64,000 bases of DNA from NCBI RefSeq assembly GCF_963678635.1, contig NC_087063.1, positions 79,905,574 to 79,969,573 on the forward strand, in the 5' to 3' direction. Positions 29,792-43,155 of this stretch are shown piece after piece. Within the stretch, counting starts at the first letter, position 1, and each line of letters opens with the position of its first letter. A program made the position numbers and the translations under genes. The DNA is from Symsagittifera roscoffensis. Its lineage: Eukaryota > Xenacoelomorpha > Acoela > Convolutidae. A model generated the notes under the pieces. The model was not told the origin of the DNA and searched no databases. It worked only from the letters and a program-made list of their open reading frames with translations.

Positions 29792-32125
29792 TTGCCCGTG
29801 GACAACAGGGCGTTATCCTGGTTGAAAACCTACTCGATGGATCAGAGTTATATTGGTAGATGGATAGTAAGGTTGGATGGCTACCATATGATAATCGAGC
29901 ATAGGATGCGCGAGAAACACCAGAATGCTGATAGCCTCAGCAAGAAAATTGAGTTCTATGAAAGGTTGGAGCAGAAGCAAGCCAATCAGGCGGAAATAAA
30001 GGAGGGATTCTCGTTTCTAGACAAAGAAACTTATGAAGCGCTTCCCTTAACGAGATGGTTGGATAAGTCTGGACATCCAATTCCAGAACATCCTGAATTA
30101 CCTGTAGAGAAAGCAGCTGAGATAAAGATCCTGTCAAAGGGGGACCCGATCCCTTTGGATTTGCTGCTGCGCTCGAACCTGGTCCAGCAAGAACTCTCTC
30201 GCATGAATATAAACAGCCTCTCATTACTGGATAAAACGGTGCAAGTCACACCACAAGTGATGCGGATGCTGGGTGGATTGTTAGAGAGAGAAGTGACCAG
30301 AGATGACCCCGAGTGGACGGCAGCAGTGGCATCGCTAACAGTCAGGGAGAAAGTAAAGATCATGCCGTCCAGACGACAACACGAAGAGAACGAGAGGGAT
30401 TGTAGGACAATAGTTCAGCAACTAGTATCCTCAATACCCCAAGAGATTTTAACCAGTACTTCTTACGGACAAAAAGAACAGGAGAGCGGCAAGCAAAAGA
30501 AAACTGTCACCTTTGTGGACCGGGATGAAGAGGGTGAAGTTGTAAAACAAAATCTGCTGCAAGACTATTTGTCCGGGGAGAAGGAGAAGGAGAAAGATCA
30601 AAGATCACAAGATCAACACCCGGCACAAGAAAATTTGTCCGGGGAGTCCGAGATAGACGAGAAAATTCCTGATGAGAAACAGGACCTAGAGAACAAGGTT
30701 TTGTCCGGGGAGTTCAGATGGATGCGAAGAAGGTACAGACATGATCTGGAAGAGCGTGCAGTCTCCAGCACAACACCTTCAACGGATGATAATTCAGAAA
30801 GCTCAAGAATGAACACCTATTCAGACAGGGATTCGACCTCGGGATCAGAACTGTCAGAACTGGCGATACACACGCTACTAGTGGAAACTCGGGCGAGAGA
30901 CCTGGACAGAGAGGTGTACCAGGATCCGGACAGCGATCGCTACCTGATACCGAGCGAAAGAGTCTTTGACAACGCAGCGGATGACTTGGAGACAATAGCG
31001 GTATCGAAACGTTCGATAAGCCTATTGCCGCTGAAAGCGGTAGTCAGGACTGATTTTCTGCCGTTTGAACAAGAGACACAACCGTTGGCGAAGATTTGGT
31101 GCGTTAAGATGGAGGAAGACACACATCAACCCAACGAGCTGAATAGTCAAATGAGGGTCATGAAGACATACTTGAAGGCGAGATACAGACTCTCGGACCT
31201 TCTGAGGGCGCAAAGAAATGATCGCATGACAAGCAACCTGAAAAGGTGGATCGAGAATGGTTCTCCGGATAAAGGGGACCTCGAGGAAGATAGTTATCGC
31301 ATCCTGAGACAATACTTCATGCAGAAGGAAGGGAGATTATACTTGAACAAGGACGGGATTGTGGCTTGCAAGAGAAGAGAAGAAGACAAAGTCTTATACA
31401 AGTTTAACGCGATAGTGTTGCCGCAACTCTATCAAACAGAATTATTATTCAGGTCGCATGATCAGATGGGCCATCAAGGGATCGACAAAGTGTATCAGAG
31501 GATACTGAAGCGCTTTGAGTGGCCTGGAATGAAAAAGGCATGTGAGAAATGGGTAACAGCGTGCTTGTCATGCCAACAGGTAAAGGACCCAAGGAAATTA
31601 CGATTTCCGTTACAATCAATTGAGTCGTCTGAATTCAACGAGGTGGTGCAGATAGATCACCAGAAGATATGCATGACAGACAGCGGTTATAGTCAAGTCT
31701 TGGTCATGATAGATCACTTCACGAAGTATGCAGAGGCCGTGCCCTGCATAACGGCCTCGGCGGAAGAGACATGCGACCACCTGATCAATACGTGGATAGC
31801 AAGACATGGGTGTCCAATGACATTTCAATCGGACAATGGAACAGCTTTCGTAGGCGAGCTTACGATAGAGCTTATGAGACGGTCACAGGTCGCTCAGGCT
31901 CACTCCACGACATACCATCCTCAGACGAATGGCTTGGTGGAAAGACAGAATAGGACGCTAGTGTCGATGCTGAGGGTATATTGTTCCAGGTACATGACCG
32001 ATTGGGACAGATACCTTCCACAGGTGATGGGAGCTTATAATAGCACGCAACACTCCACCACTGGAGTCTGTCCACACATGATGCTGACGGGACACGAGAA
32101 GTCTTTACCCTTGACATTCTTCTAA
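29792..32125 (+). pseudogene. Truncated Pol of the right copy: end of RNase H, linker, integrase
   Basis: The frame opens at the junction with VDNRALSW of RNase H and lacks gag, protease and RT entirely. It retains the LSGE linker repeats (30569-30712), the HHCC domain and all three integrase acidic residues, with an E-to-I change at the LTKEL position (LTIEL). A TAA at 32123-32125 cuts it after TFF; the left copy has a Tyr codon there. The same frame then continues open. Without its own ATG or promoter it is a non-autonomous remnant. Confidence 0.85.
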
Positions 32126-33811
32126 TCAGAGTATGAGGGAAAGAAAACATCTCCACAGGTTTACGTAAGGGATGTGATCAGACGTCAACAGGAGTTGAAC
32201 GATCTGTGCAGACGAAATACTCAGCAAGCACAAGCAAGGCAAAGGAAAAGATTCGACAAGAAAGCAGCTGGTGCAAAAGCTTACTCGGTGGGAGACTACG
32301 TATGGGTGTTTCAGAACGTTATACCACCGAAAGCGACGAAGAAGCTCCTAAAGAAGTGGAGGGGACCCTTCATGATTACAGAGGTGCACCAGGAGGGACG
32401 CTTTTACAGACTGAGTACAGGCCGAGCCGCCCACTACGAAAACATCAAGCCACACAATCCATCGACAGAGGACTGGTGTATACCTGCAGATATGGAAAAA
32501 GGGGATTACCTGATGATGGATCCTGCTTGCGAGGTCAACGAGAAAGGCACCAGGGAGAAGAATGATGGAAATGAGGTAATAGAGGAGGGAACGAATACAC
32601 CACTGGACCTGGATCCAAATGAGGTGATAGAAGCGGATGATGAAACCTTACCTTACGCGGAGGAAGATTGGCAGGATCCCGAACAGACTGAGGTTCCCAA
32701 AAATATGGATCCAGATCTCCCGTTCACGATGCAGACTCGACAAGGCGACGGGAAAAGACCTAGAAAGAAATACAACTGTTACGGTGACGACTATGTAGTA
32801 GACAAGATAGATCTGAAAAAGATAGTGGAAGAAGTGGTAGGTCTAGAGAGCATAACAGTCTCACAAGACATTGACATAGTGGATGATCACGACCAGGAAT
32901 GGATCGAGGACAGATCGGAACCCGAAGTAGATTTCGATGAGGAGCAATCGGAGTCCAACAGAGATGAGCTCACAAATCTGCGAGTCTTGGAGTGGCTGAA
33001 CGAAATGACATCAGATCCTAAAGAGACCAGCGTCACGATTCAAGATGTGGATCGTGAAAGCGCGAAATACATTAAGACGGAGCGAGATGATCCTTCTTGG
33101 GCTGCCCAGGAAGGACAACTCCTCATTCCAGCTTCTAACCTCGACTTAATATCCGGTATGCGATCGACGGGGACGCCGATGGATATTTTTGTCCGGGGAG
33201 TGGGGGTAGGACTTACCCACACTGAAAACCTGATAATAAAAAAATTGAGAATAGCAAGAGAAACAGGAGACTTAGAAGCAGAAACAGGCGAAGAACCTAA
33301 GAAACCTGACATAGGCAGGGTAGTTGAGTCATATTTTAACTTACCAAATGAATATTCGAGTAACATAGTACTAACAGATAGTGATTTCATACTCACAAAC
33401 AGAACATGTGCGATAGCGATCACCGCAGACATGAGTTTTAGGACGGCGCTAGCGGCAGATTTTAAGAGAGAATACAAAAACGTGGAATTCCTTTGGAAGC
33501 AAAGACCAGGGATAGGGGGCGTAGCAGCCTTACCCTCGGCGGTGTCGCAGATACCGGGAAAGTACTTATGCTTCTTGGTAACGAGGGCAACGGAGAAACA
33601 ACACGTGGACCCAGAAAATTTAGTCTTGTCCTTGACGAGGCTGAGGGACTTCCTTGTGGAAATGGACGTGAAGGAGCTTTCGCTTCCAGTGTACGATCCA
33701 AATAGAGGAAGACTGCATCCTCGGGAATTGTACGCGCTCGTACACGTGATATTCTCTGATACGAACATACAAGTGTATCTACATAAGAAATATTACTTAA
33801 GTATAGGCTGA
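32126..33811 (+). pseudogene. Integrase C-terminus fused in frame to acidic linker and macro-like domain (right copy)
   Basis: After the TAA at 32125 the frame is open to 33811. It contains the GPF module (WRGPFMITEV), passes the position of the left copy's TGA as a Gly codon, and runs through the acidic linker into the complete macro-like domain. The end reads LPVYDPNRGRLHPRELYALV and closes at KKYYLSIG. This copy shows that integrase and the macro-like domain belong to one polyprotein and gives the domain's true C-terminus, which a 25-bp deletion removed from the left copy's frame. The linker (about 32570-33110) is strongly diverged from the left copy. Confidence 0.8.
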
Positions 33812-34219
33812 GTGATGAGCGAGAGGGTGTTAGGCCAAAGACCAAGTTACATGTAATATGTGATATGTGTGTTATGTTATGTTATGTTATGTAATATGTA
33901 AAATTATTAAAATCATGGGTAAGTAGGGGTTAGTGACCAAGAATAACTAAATAACGATTTTGGGAATAGATCCAAAGTTTGGACTGTCCAATCTTAGGTC
34001 GTATTCCAAAACTTTAGAAACCAATTGATTTTAATAAATTTTAGGATAAATATCTTTTTATCTGAACTGTCTTTAAGCAAATTTTAACGATGTATGTTAA
34101 GGTGAAATTGACAAGTGTGACATTCGTGATTGCTTTTCTAGATCCTGATTGATCATTTAAAATTACTCACTTGAGTCAAGTTATCAAATCGAATCGAATC
34201 AAATTTGGAAAGAACAAGT
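33812..34219 (+). promoter_or_regulatory. Pol-giant ORF spacer of the right copy
   Basis: Counterpart of 19902-20323. It has an imperfect palindrome at 33959-34012 (TTTTGGGAATA ... TATTCCAAAA with GGACTGTCC inside). Its splice acceptor, TGCTTTTCTAG, ends at 34141, where the left copy has the stronger CTTTTCCAG. The ACATA/TTATG run (33866-33900) differs in repeat number between copies. Confidence 0.5.
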
Positions 34220-37200
34220 ATGGACAATTTCAACCTGGACGAATTGATGGACCTGGCAGAGGCATATGTGGGACCGATGGTAGATGCGATCTATCGTCGG
34301 CTGATCGAACGAGACTTCGCTCTGGAGGACCCAGAGGTGGTCATGTTGCTGACCGCCCTAATCAACATCTTGGGGCACGACAACCGTGGGGACCGCCCCA
34401 CGGAAGTCCTGTTGATGGCAGCATATGGAGAAAGAGGAGTACTAGACCGCCCGAACGTGAGAGTGATGAGGTGGAGAAACGGGGCTCTCTCAGGGAGTGA
34501 CTTGGCGAATGAGCCTGCGTTGCGAAGTTCTAGGACTTACCAACCAGGTGAGATGCCAATGCCCTCTAAGGCCTAAACCAGGGCTGACGAGAATGCATAG
34601 GGAGATGAACAGCGAGGCGACCTCGTCTGGTTCACCACTGAGAGCAGCTGTGCCACCAAAAAGGGCGAAAGTAACGCAGAAGGTTCAGACGAACCAAACC
34701 ATGCAAGATCTGGACGAGATGAACGATCATCTGAAAAGAACGGAGAAGGAGTTAGACGATATGACGAAGACCATGCTGGCAATGGAGGAAGACCGGGACG
34801 TGTGGAGAAAGTTGTTTGAAGACTGCAACAAAAAGCAAGGTCAAGAGATCGAACGCTTGAGGCAGGAGTACAAAGAGCGATCGAAGCAGGCGGCGTTGAC
34901 CACAGCCGTGGAGAAAGTGATACCTGCAAGGGATATTCCTCGTGGGCAGTCCCCGATGAGACACCTCGAGAAATGAGTCAAACCACGGAGACACGGCTTC
35001 CAGCAGAGACAAACTGAGTAACAATCCCGGATCCTAGTGACACCTTGGGTGATCCCTTCGTAGAACAGACAGTGAGAAGACTGATAGAGACAGCTGGACG
35101 ATTGGTCGCTAACAAGAATGCACCAGGTTCCGGGGTGACTGCACCCTATGGAACGATTGACGATACGGGCAGAGTACAACTCTCCCAGACAGTAATCAGA
35201 CAAGGGATAAGTGACGTGACGCCACTCAGGGGGAGTTCGAAAATCACAGAGAGAAAAGTAAGGAAGATGCCAGCGAAGAAAGTATCTCGCGTAATAGACG
35301 TGCAGAAGAATAATCAATTGAAGTATAGTTTCACGGGAGTTCCGGAGACAGATCCGAGAGCCTGCTTCAATCGAGCTACCTGGAGCCCGGCTGTGAACCT
35401 GCAGCAACCACCACTCGGGACATCACACCTGATATTGGGAGATAGCTTAGTCCGAGTGCTAACGAATTTGAGGACCTCATGGGTCACCACGGTGATGGCC
35501 TTTGGAGGCGCGACAATTGCCCAATTATACCGGATGGTGGAGCTGATGAATCCCGGGAGGATACCCAGTGTGATGATATTAGTTGGGACGAATGATATCT
35601 CCAGAGGATCAGACGAGCAGGAAGCACTGTGGGAATCAATGATGGTGTGTTTGTTCACCACTCTCTGGCAGAAGTTCAGTTGCGCGGTACTGACCGTTTG
35701 CACGGTGCCAATGAATGCAAGAAACCTGACAGCATCAGGAAGAAGGCACAACGAGGGAGTCATGAGATGGAACAACATCTTAAGAAACCTAGCAAATCGA
35801 AATGCCGGAAGAATGATCCTTATGGACATTGAACACGAATTGAGAGCCATGGAGCAAGCCAGACTGACTTCGGATGGCATCCACTTTGACACGATCGAGG
35901 GACAAGCTTGGTTGAATCGAGTCTTCCAAGAACGGTTGGATGAGTTGGAAGCAGAACTCTCTGACACAGGAGTACTGAAGGAAGAGGGAACGGTGAATGA
36001 TACGGTGATCACCACTTTTGTGCCTCCTAACCTGGAAACGCGTTTGGGTACAGTCCCAGCCGCAATAAATTACCGGCAGCAAAGCTCCAGCGAACCAGGT
36101 CGAAGAACAGACGTGCAGGATCGGTTGGGAGAAGCACCGACGAGGAGGACAATTCATCCTAGGAGAAGGATAGGACCCGTCAACCAACCAAATGAAGGAG
36201 TAGCAGGCACGTCCAGATCAGACACTAGATCGGAGACAACGAGTAGCAGTCGAGAGGAGAGACCGAACAGAGGCTCATTGTTATGGTCGAGACCCATGCC
36301 GTTTCCCTGGCACATATACAAAGAAGAACTGATGAAGCTGGACCTGCAGAAAGTAAGCTTCATTGAGGATGCAAGGAGGATGCTAAATGGAGCGACGCTA
36401 TCCGTCAGCAGATTATACTCAATAACCGGCGTAGACTGGTTGATAGCCGCTAGCATAAATTTCAGCTCCACGACAGCCTTAAGATTTGCTGACTTGGAGG
36501 GACTGCCCTCCAATAACACAATGGGACCTGTGAATGCAAGACCGTTGCAGGATGTCAGATTGAACCATGAGGAGAGGAATCGTGAGGAAAGGCCAGGAAG
36601 ATTCCTGACGGCGAGAGCGCCAATTGGACAACACGTGAAGATATTCAGGCAACTGACGACACCACCTAGTCATGTGAAGGAAAGAGTGTACCCAAAACAA
36701 GTGAACCAAGATGGTGATGCCCAGAGATATGGCGGATTGACAGCAATAAAGAAAGATGAGAGCATCTTCGCCGCCTACGACAAAGCAGAGATGAGAAAGG
36801 CCAAAATCATGGTAGTAGCGAATTCAGAGTTCGTGTACACCTCTAAGTCTTTGTTTTGGCCGGACGTCATAATGCTGGCCGCAGTTGACCTAGACCTTTT
36901 GCAATCAGTGTCATTGGCTATAGGGGTACAAAGGCAGACAGAAATGAACCCGATAACGATTGTGTTTGCTGGTATCAATGACCATCTACATAGTAGAGGT
37001 TTTCTGAGCAGGCTCAGAGATCCTGCAACGGCAGAAAATGCAGTATGGCCAGCGATAAAAGACATCTTGGAGTCGATGGGTGAAGTGGTGGATGCGACGA
37101 AGGAGGGATCATTCAATAAAGTGACGTTGAAAGTAGTATTTGCGTTCTCTCCGGGATATGCACATCTCCCGGATGGACTGAAATTTGTGTATGCGATGGT

Positions 37201-40200
37201 AGCCTTACTTTCGGAAGGAAAATATGATGTGATCATATCAGCCCCGAATCGCATGATTGAAGTGGAGAACCTGAGGCCACTCAAGGCTGAACTGCCTGCA
37301 GTGTGGTCAGATATCTCAAACGCGATGAGAGGATTTAAGGACCACGCGCTACACATGTTGGTGTTGGACGAGGTGCTGGGGTTGGAACTGTCCAACTTCA
37401 GTCGGCAACTCAAATTAAAACCAGGAATAGATGACGACCATCGAGTGATTACGGCAATGTCCAACGACTTGTGGTTCCGAGCAATGGAAGTGGCGAGTGA
37501 AGGCACGAGAAGAAAGAATTCACTGGAGACCAGAGCTCAACTGGAGGCGATGGTTCTGAGAACCAAGCCGGAAGCAAACCAGTGGCTACACCTGAATCCT
37601 AGGGTAGCGGCATTGGGTGCTGATGCTTTTCAGCAAGGCCCAGTGATGATCACTTGGATACACGCCTACTTGCTGAAAGAAGTGAACCTGGCGGAAAATG
37701 CTGGAGAAAAGACCGCTGAGTTCGTGAACAGAATGTGTCAAGTTACTCTGGAAACCTTCTGGACCCAGGAAGTGAAAGGACAGGAGGGATTTGAAAGGAC
37801 AGACAGCATGCTAGAAGGGTTGGGAGCCGGATGGACCGCGTCCTTCTTGGCAAAAGTATACCCGAAAGTCTCGCACTATTTGATAAAGGAATTCCTCCAA
37901 GCAGTAGTGAAAGTATCGATAGTGGAATTAATAGCCTTGTTCGTGACATTTGGAGCGGAGAATTTCGTGAAAGGACCGGCGATACTGCTTACGGATGGAA
38001 TACAGAACCTGAGACTAGATGGACTTCTGACATTGATCGCAATAACCCACGGAAACTTGGCAGGACTAATGAAACTGACACGTTGTCCAGAGCAGATGAA
38101 AGAGAAACTGAGGAATCTGGATATGCAGAAATCCACGGACTCGTGGAACAAAATAAGAGACCTGAGACACACTCTGATCCAGTATCTCTTGCAGCAAAAT
38201 CGCTTTGGAACAGGAGAAGACGAGACAATTGAAAAGGAAGAAGATGTTAGACGACATGTTGGAGGCATGCCGCTATTAACAGATTTGAGCTTAGCTATGA
38301 GGACTGATCCCTTGGCGCTGATCATAGGAGTCACGGAGTTCGTGACAGTGATCTACGGACCAGCAGTCACCTTTGCGTTCCCTGACGTTAAAGTGGAAGC
38401 ATATAGGAGGTCGGTGCTGCACCTGAACCTCATATCGGCAGTGGATGGTAGTGCACTGAACTGGTGTGAGCAGCAGGCACTGCGGGAGCTCATGAGTGAG
38501 GATCTGTTGTTTGCGAAAATAGCGGAGCCGGAAATGACAGTCATCAATTTTGACGATCACTTCTGCGACCGCATGGGAGAAGTAGAAAGAGGACACATCG
38601 AGGTGTTTCCAAAGCTTTGGAATCTAAGGCCCTATGACAAAACGAATGGTGAAATAACCAGAGTGCCTCGTCTCACAGCAGCATATCACAAGGTGAGAGA
38701 AGAGACGAAGGACTGGGGCGATTACAAGAAGCTACCGGAAGCAATCCCTGAATTCCCTCTGATAAGAAGGATGTTGCTCGGAGCAGTCTCCGTAGTACAA
38801 ACTCCTAGGTTGAGAGCATTCGAAACCAATGAAAGGAGAGTAGGGAATTTCTCGGCGACGATGGATACATACTTCGTGGGGAGAAATGCCGCCGTGTTAC
38901 AGTACACACGATTTGCGTACACGGATCAAGCGACGAGAAGGCGAATAAGCAACGCTGCTACTCCCAAGCCTGGAAGATTTGATGAGGAGTGGGAGGCACT
39001 AGGCTTAGCTCCAATGAGGATGAGAGGCAGGACTGAATTGCCTGAAGCCTCACAATCCTGACCAGTGTGAGAAAAGAGATGAAGGTTGCGGGAGTATTGC
39101 AGACGAGAATCTTCCTAGCACCCTTTGGCTGCGAAGAAATCAAAGTGGTCCATGGAGAAGAGGAAGATAAGTCGGCCGGTACATTGCTCATACCGAGATT
39201 CCAGGAAGAAGCCGACAAAGGTGAACAAGGACCATCGGGCTCGAATAGAGACAAGTCAGAAGAAGATGACGGACAGGGGAGAAGCCGCCAGACTGAAGAA
39301 CCCATGCAACAAGATCAAGCTGGTGGGGAAGACGACAGAGCATCGATAGGAGGAACCTCCAGCCTGGATTTCAACATCTTCAGTGATCTTGAAAACAATG
39401 CGGATACGTTGGAAACGACTGAGCTGGACGAAGGCACCTCGACACTGGAGCCTCCGTCAGCCTTTATGGAAATGAAACGGAATTTGCCGGAGAGCTGCTC
39501 TCCTGGCAATTCAAGAAATAACGATCAGAGAATCCTCATGGAATCACCTCGGAGGAGAAGAATAGAGGCTTCAGCCAGAGTACCTTTCTTGGGAACGCTG
39601 CCCGAAGAAGAATGGGAAGTACATCACCGAGACCACGAGAGTAGGACGGGATGTAAGCTGGATAGAGTGGCGTTCATGGAAGAAGTCTGGACTGTGATTC
39701 AGAGCTATGGGACCCAGTCCATTCTCAAAACAGGCCTCAATCAACCCTTAATGAGGGAAGTACTTGACAAACTCGATGAGTGTGAAGGGAGACTGAGTGA
39801 GTTATTGATCGACTCAGCCACTGATGAGAGTGAAGCAAATTCTCCCATCAAGATGACACCGCAGGACAATGAAGGAGAGGTGGTGTATCTGTCAAGAACC
39901 AGGAGAGGGACGATACGATCGAAAATGGTGATTGATAAAATCAACGCGATGAAAATGAAGTTAGGTAGCAGAGTGATACCGAGGAGGATTGGAAAGACGA
40001 AAGTAGATTCGGAAATATCGATGAAAGCTGGCAACTCAGCGAAAAGAAAACGAGTCGAGGAAGTCATGGATTTGGGGCAAGGTGATTATCAATTGTCTGG
40101 CACAGATAGAATATTAACTGATATAGCGATGGTGCCACCCATTCTCATGGCGGGAATAAAGTCAACCGGCTATAAATCCAAAAGGAGTGACCGCACTCTG

Positions 40201-43155
40201 ACTGGAGCGACTTTAGAAATGGAAATACTCAGTCAATGTGGAGAGAGTAAAATGAGGGATTTCAAGCCATCTCCCATGAATCATGGAAAGGGAAGTGTTG
40301 CCGGACAACTAACACCAGTGGAGTACAACAGACTAACCGTGTCTGAAACAGTGTCGATAGATGAACCCACCGGTGGATACAAGGAAATGTTGGAATATCG
40401 AAACTCGGCTAGAGGGCATGTAATGGCCCTGGAAGAAGAAAAAGCCATGGAGGGTTATCTAGAAGCAATGTTGCAAGGCACCACCCTCAAGCAGAAGGCG
40501 TACGGAACTTTGGCGTCGTCTGACGTACAGGCGGAAACAATCGAGCAGTTGGTGAGCCTTCCATGGAAAGCAGTAGTATTGAGGTACTTCGAAGAAGAAA
40601 TGAGGACTACGCCGAGAATACATGCTCTCGTGGCAGTACCTTACGTAAGGACAGAGTTACAACTCAGGTTTGCCTGGTGCATGATGGGACTGACTCGCGA
40701 AGAATACGACTCGGAAGAAGGGAAGAGGTCAAAAGAAGAAAAGGTGTTCCTTATGACAAATCTGAGGGATCTGATAGTCCAGGAGGGAGCAGCAGTAGCG
40801 TGTGCGAAGCGGAGAGATGCTCTCTGTTTCATTCGATTCCTGATAGAGCAGATTTCAGTACCTGCATTAAGCAGTTGTGTTAGAATGTTGAGGGAAGGCG
40901 ATGAACGAACGAAAGCCTTGTTCTTGCTGGCATTGCTGGACATGCAGCAAAGTAAACCGATGAGGGTGAACATGAAAGAACCTGAAGAACTGGAACCCAT
41001 GAAAAAGATAGATGAGATCAGGAGATTCTCAAACAAGGAGCTGAGACTCACTAAAGAATCTATGGGAGCATTGCCGAAATCCAGTGAATACTGTGGACCG
41101 ATCAAGAAGAAGTCATATAGCTACGTATCTGGGATCATAGGGATAGCGTACAATCCTTTCCTGAGTGAAGACATACGTGATTGCTTCTTTGATTATGAGC
41201 AGGCGGTGTTACTAAGATTCTGGACTTCCAGAATTGTAACGATCAAGAGCGTTAACAATCCACAGGCCAAGTTGGGACTGGTCTTGGAAGAGGAGGTGAC
41301 TGCACCTTCAGTACCAAAATCCGACAAGAGAGTGGAGTTTGGGCTGGGGTTCTCAGATGAAGTACTGAGAACGAGCTTGATGGCAGTGTGGGAATTGATG
41401 AGGCCATCATGGTGTCCTAGTCCCAACGCTGACTCAATATTACGTGCGACACAAGATGTACAGAGGGAACTGAGTGCAGACTGTAACCTGCGTGACCTTA
41501 ACATCATGTATAATGTGATGATAACAGCCTCTAAGTGCAACGGAGAAGATAAAGTGGAGTTGCCTGGCTGGGGACCAGAAGACTGGGTGAAACCTGGTAG
41601 CTGTCTGGCGGAAGTCTGTGGACTGGAGGGTCACGTTTGTGGAAGTTTAGACTGTGTGAAAACCCTGGAGAAACAACATAAGCAATTGACAGTATTGTTT
41701 GGAAATGTAGTGATGAAGGCAAGAACGGAAACGGAACTGATAGCAGATTGCCATGGAGGAACTGATGTGAATCTAGTGACTGCACTAGGATTCTACAGCA
41801 TGTTTGGTTCTTTAGAGTCACTATTGAATCTAGAAAAGAAACATGAGATGGTCACGGCCATCAGCGTAGAAGTATTCCCAGGAGTTCTGCAGACTGAGCA
41901 GAAATACATAGGAAAATGGAGGGAGGCAATTGAAACAGAAATGAACATCAGACACAGCGAAACTTATTGTAGACCAGCAGGAGCACGATATTTGGTGGGT
42001 TCAACATTGGCTCCAATGTGCAAGAGCATATATCCTGTACATTTCGTAGCTGTGGACGTGAAGAGTACAAGAACGATTGTGGATCAAGCCTTTTCAGTGC
42101 CGAAGTGCGTGAGGTTGGCGAGAATGTCTGAAAAGTCTTACGAGTTACTGTGTAAGATTTTCTCAGCAGTTCCAGAGAGAACCAAAGAAGAGTTGGAGTC
42201 AATATTGGGAAAGAGGTTCATGGGATATGTGAGCGGGAACTTCAGTGACTTTGAAAAACAGAAGCAGAGAGGATCAACTGTCACAGATTACAATGCAGTA
42301 GATGAGAATGATGAAATCCACCGAGTGATGATGGAAGTAGAACCATTGCTGGAAGCTTCGGGTAAACGTAATTGGAGGAGCATCATGTTGACGCATGATG
42401 AGTTTCCTTGCCACTGCTTGTTGCAGACCTGGTGGTATCCCAAGCGTAGTAATCTGATGTTGATCTGGGACTCTGGAGAGCTGCTCTCCATGGGTTTACC
42501 AGATTCATCACAGCCCGTAACGATAGTGATAGTGGGAGTTATGATGGCGATACGATGGCTGGAAGCTCATGTGAGAGAAAACAATAGACAGGAGGCACCG
42601 ACGAGAGAACAATTGCAGAAATTGGATTGTCTAAAAGATTTAGATCTTTTTGAGACAATGTGTAAAGTTCTGAATATTCCGATGGAAGTGAAGAAGATAT
42701 GGGCGAGAAAACGATTGATGCCATGGTTCAGAGCTAACATGACTGCGTGGTTGTACGAGTATGCGAAAAAGCATATGTCGAAGCATGGCAGAGTGTACAG
42801 TGAATATCAGCTGGACATTGGGGCAGGAGCTTTCAAGCGAGCTTTCGTGACTCATCGGAATGCAGTGACCACCGCTGTGAAAAGGATTTCCAGAACGAGT
42901 GAGCGTAGTGGAAATGAGAAGGCAGAGATGCTGAAAGAAGATCTGGAGAGAAACGTGACGTTGTGTCTCCACAACAGCTTCTGTAGAAACAGAGAATCCA
43001 ATGTGGATCCCCTACCTTGTTGTAAACAGAGGGTAGAAGAGCAGAAGTGTTGGAGGACGGCTTCCAACAGCGTCAGGATAGTCAACGACGTGCTACAAGA
43101 CACGGAAACCGAAAGCGCGGAGTCAGCATCGCAGGAGGAGGAAATGGAACATTGA
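34220..43155 (+). pseudogene. Giant SGNH-domain ORF of the right copy, broken
   Basis: Nearly identical to the left giant ORF but with four lesions: a 1-bp insertion at about 34569 (AAGGCC for AAGCC), a deletion of about 7 bp at about 34956, a CGA-to-TGA stop at 35015-35017, and a 1-bp deletion at about 39053 that leads to TGA 39058-39060. The remaining long frames (35045-39061 and 39067-43155) keep the SGNH blocks (LILGDSLV, GTND, DGIHF) and the C-terminal half intact. Comparison suggests purely mutational decay, because the left copy is open at each site. Confidence 0.9.
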
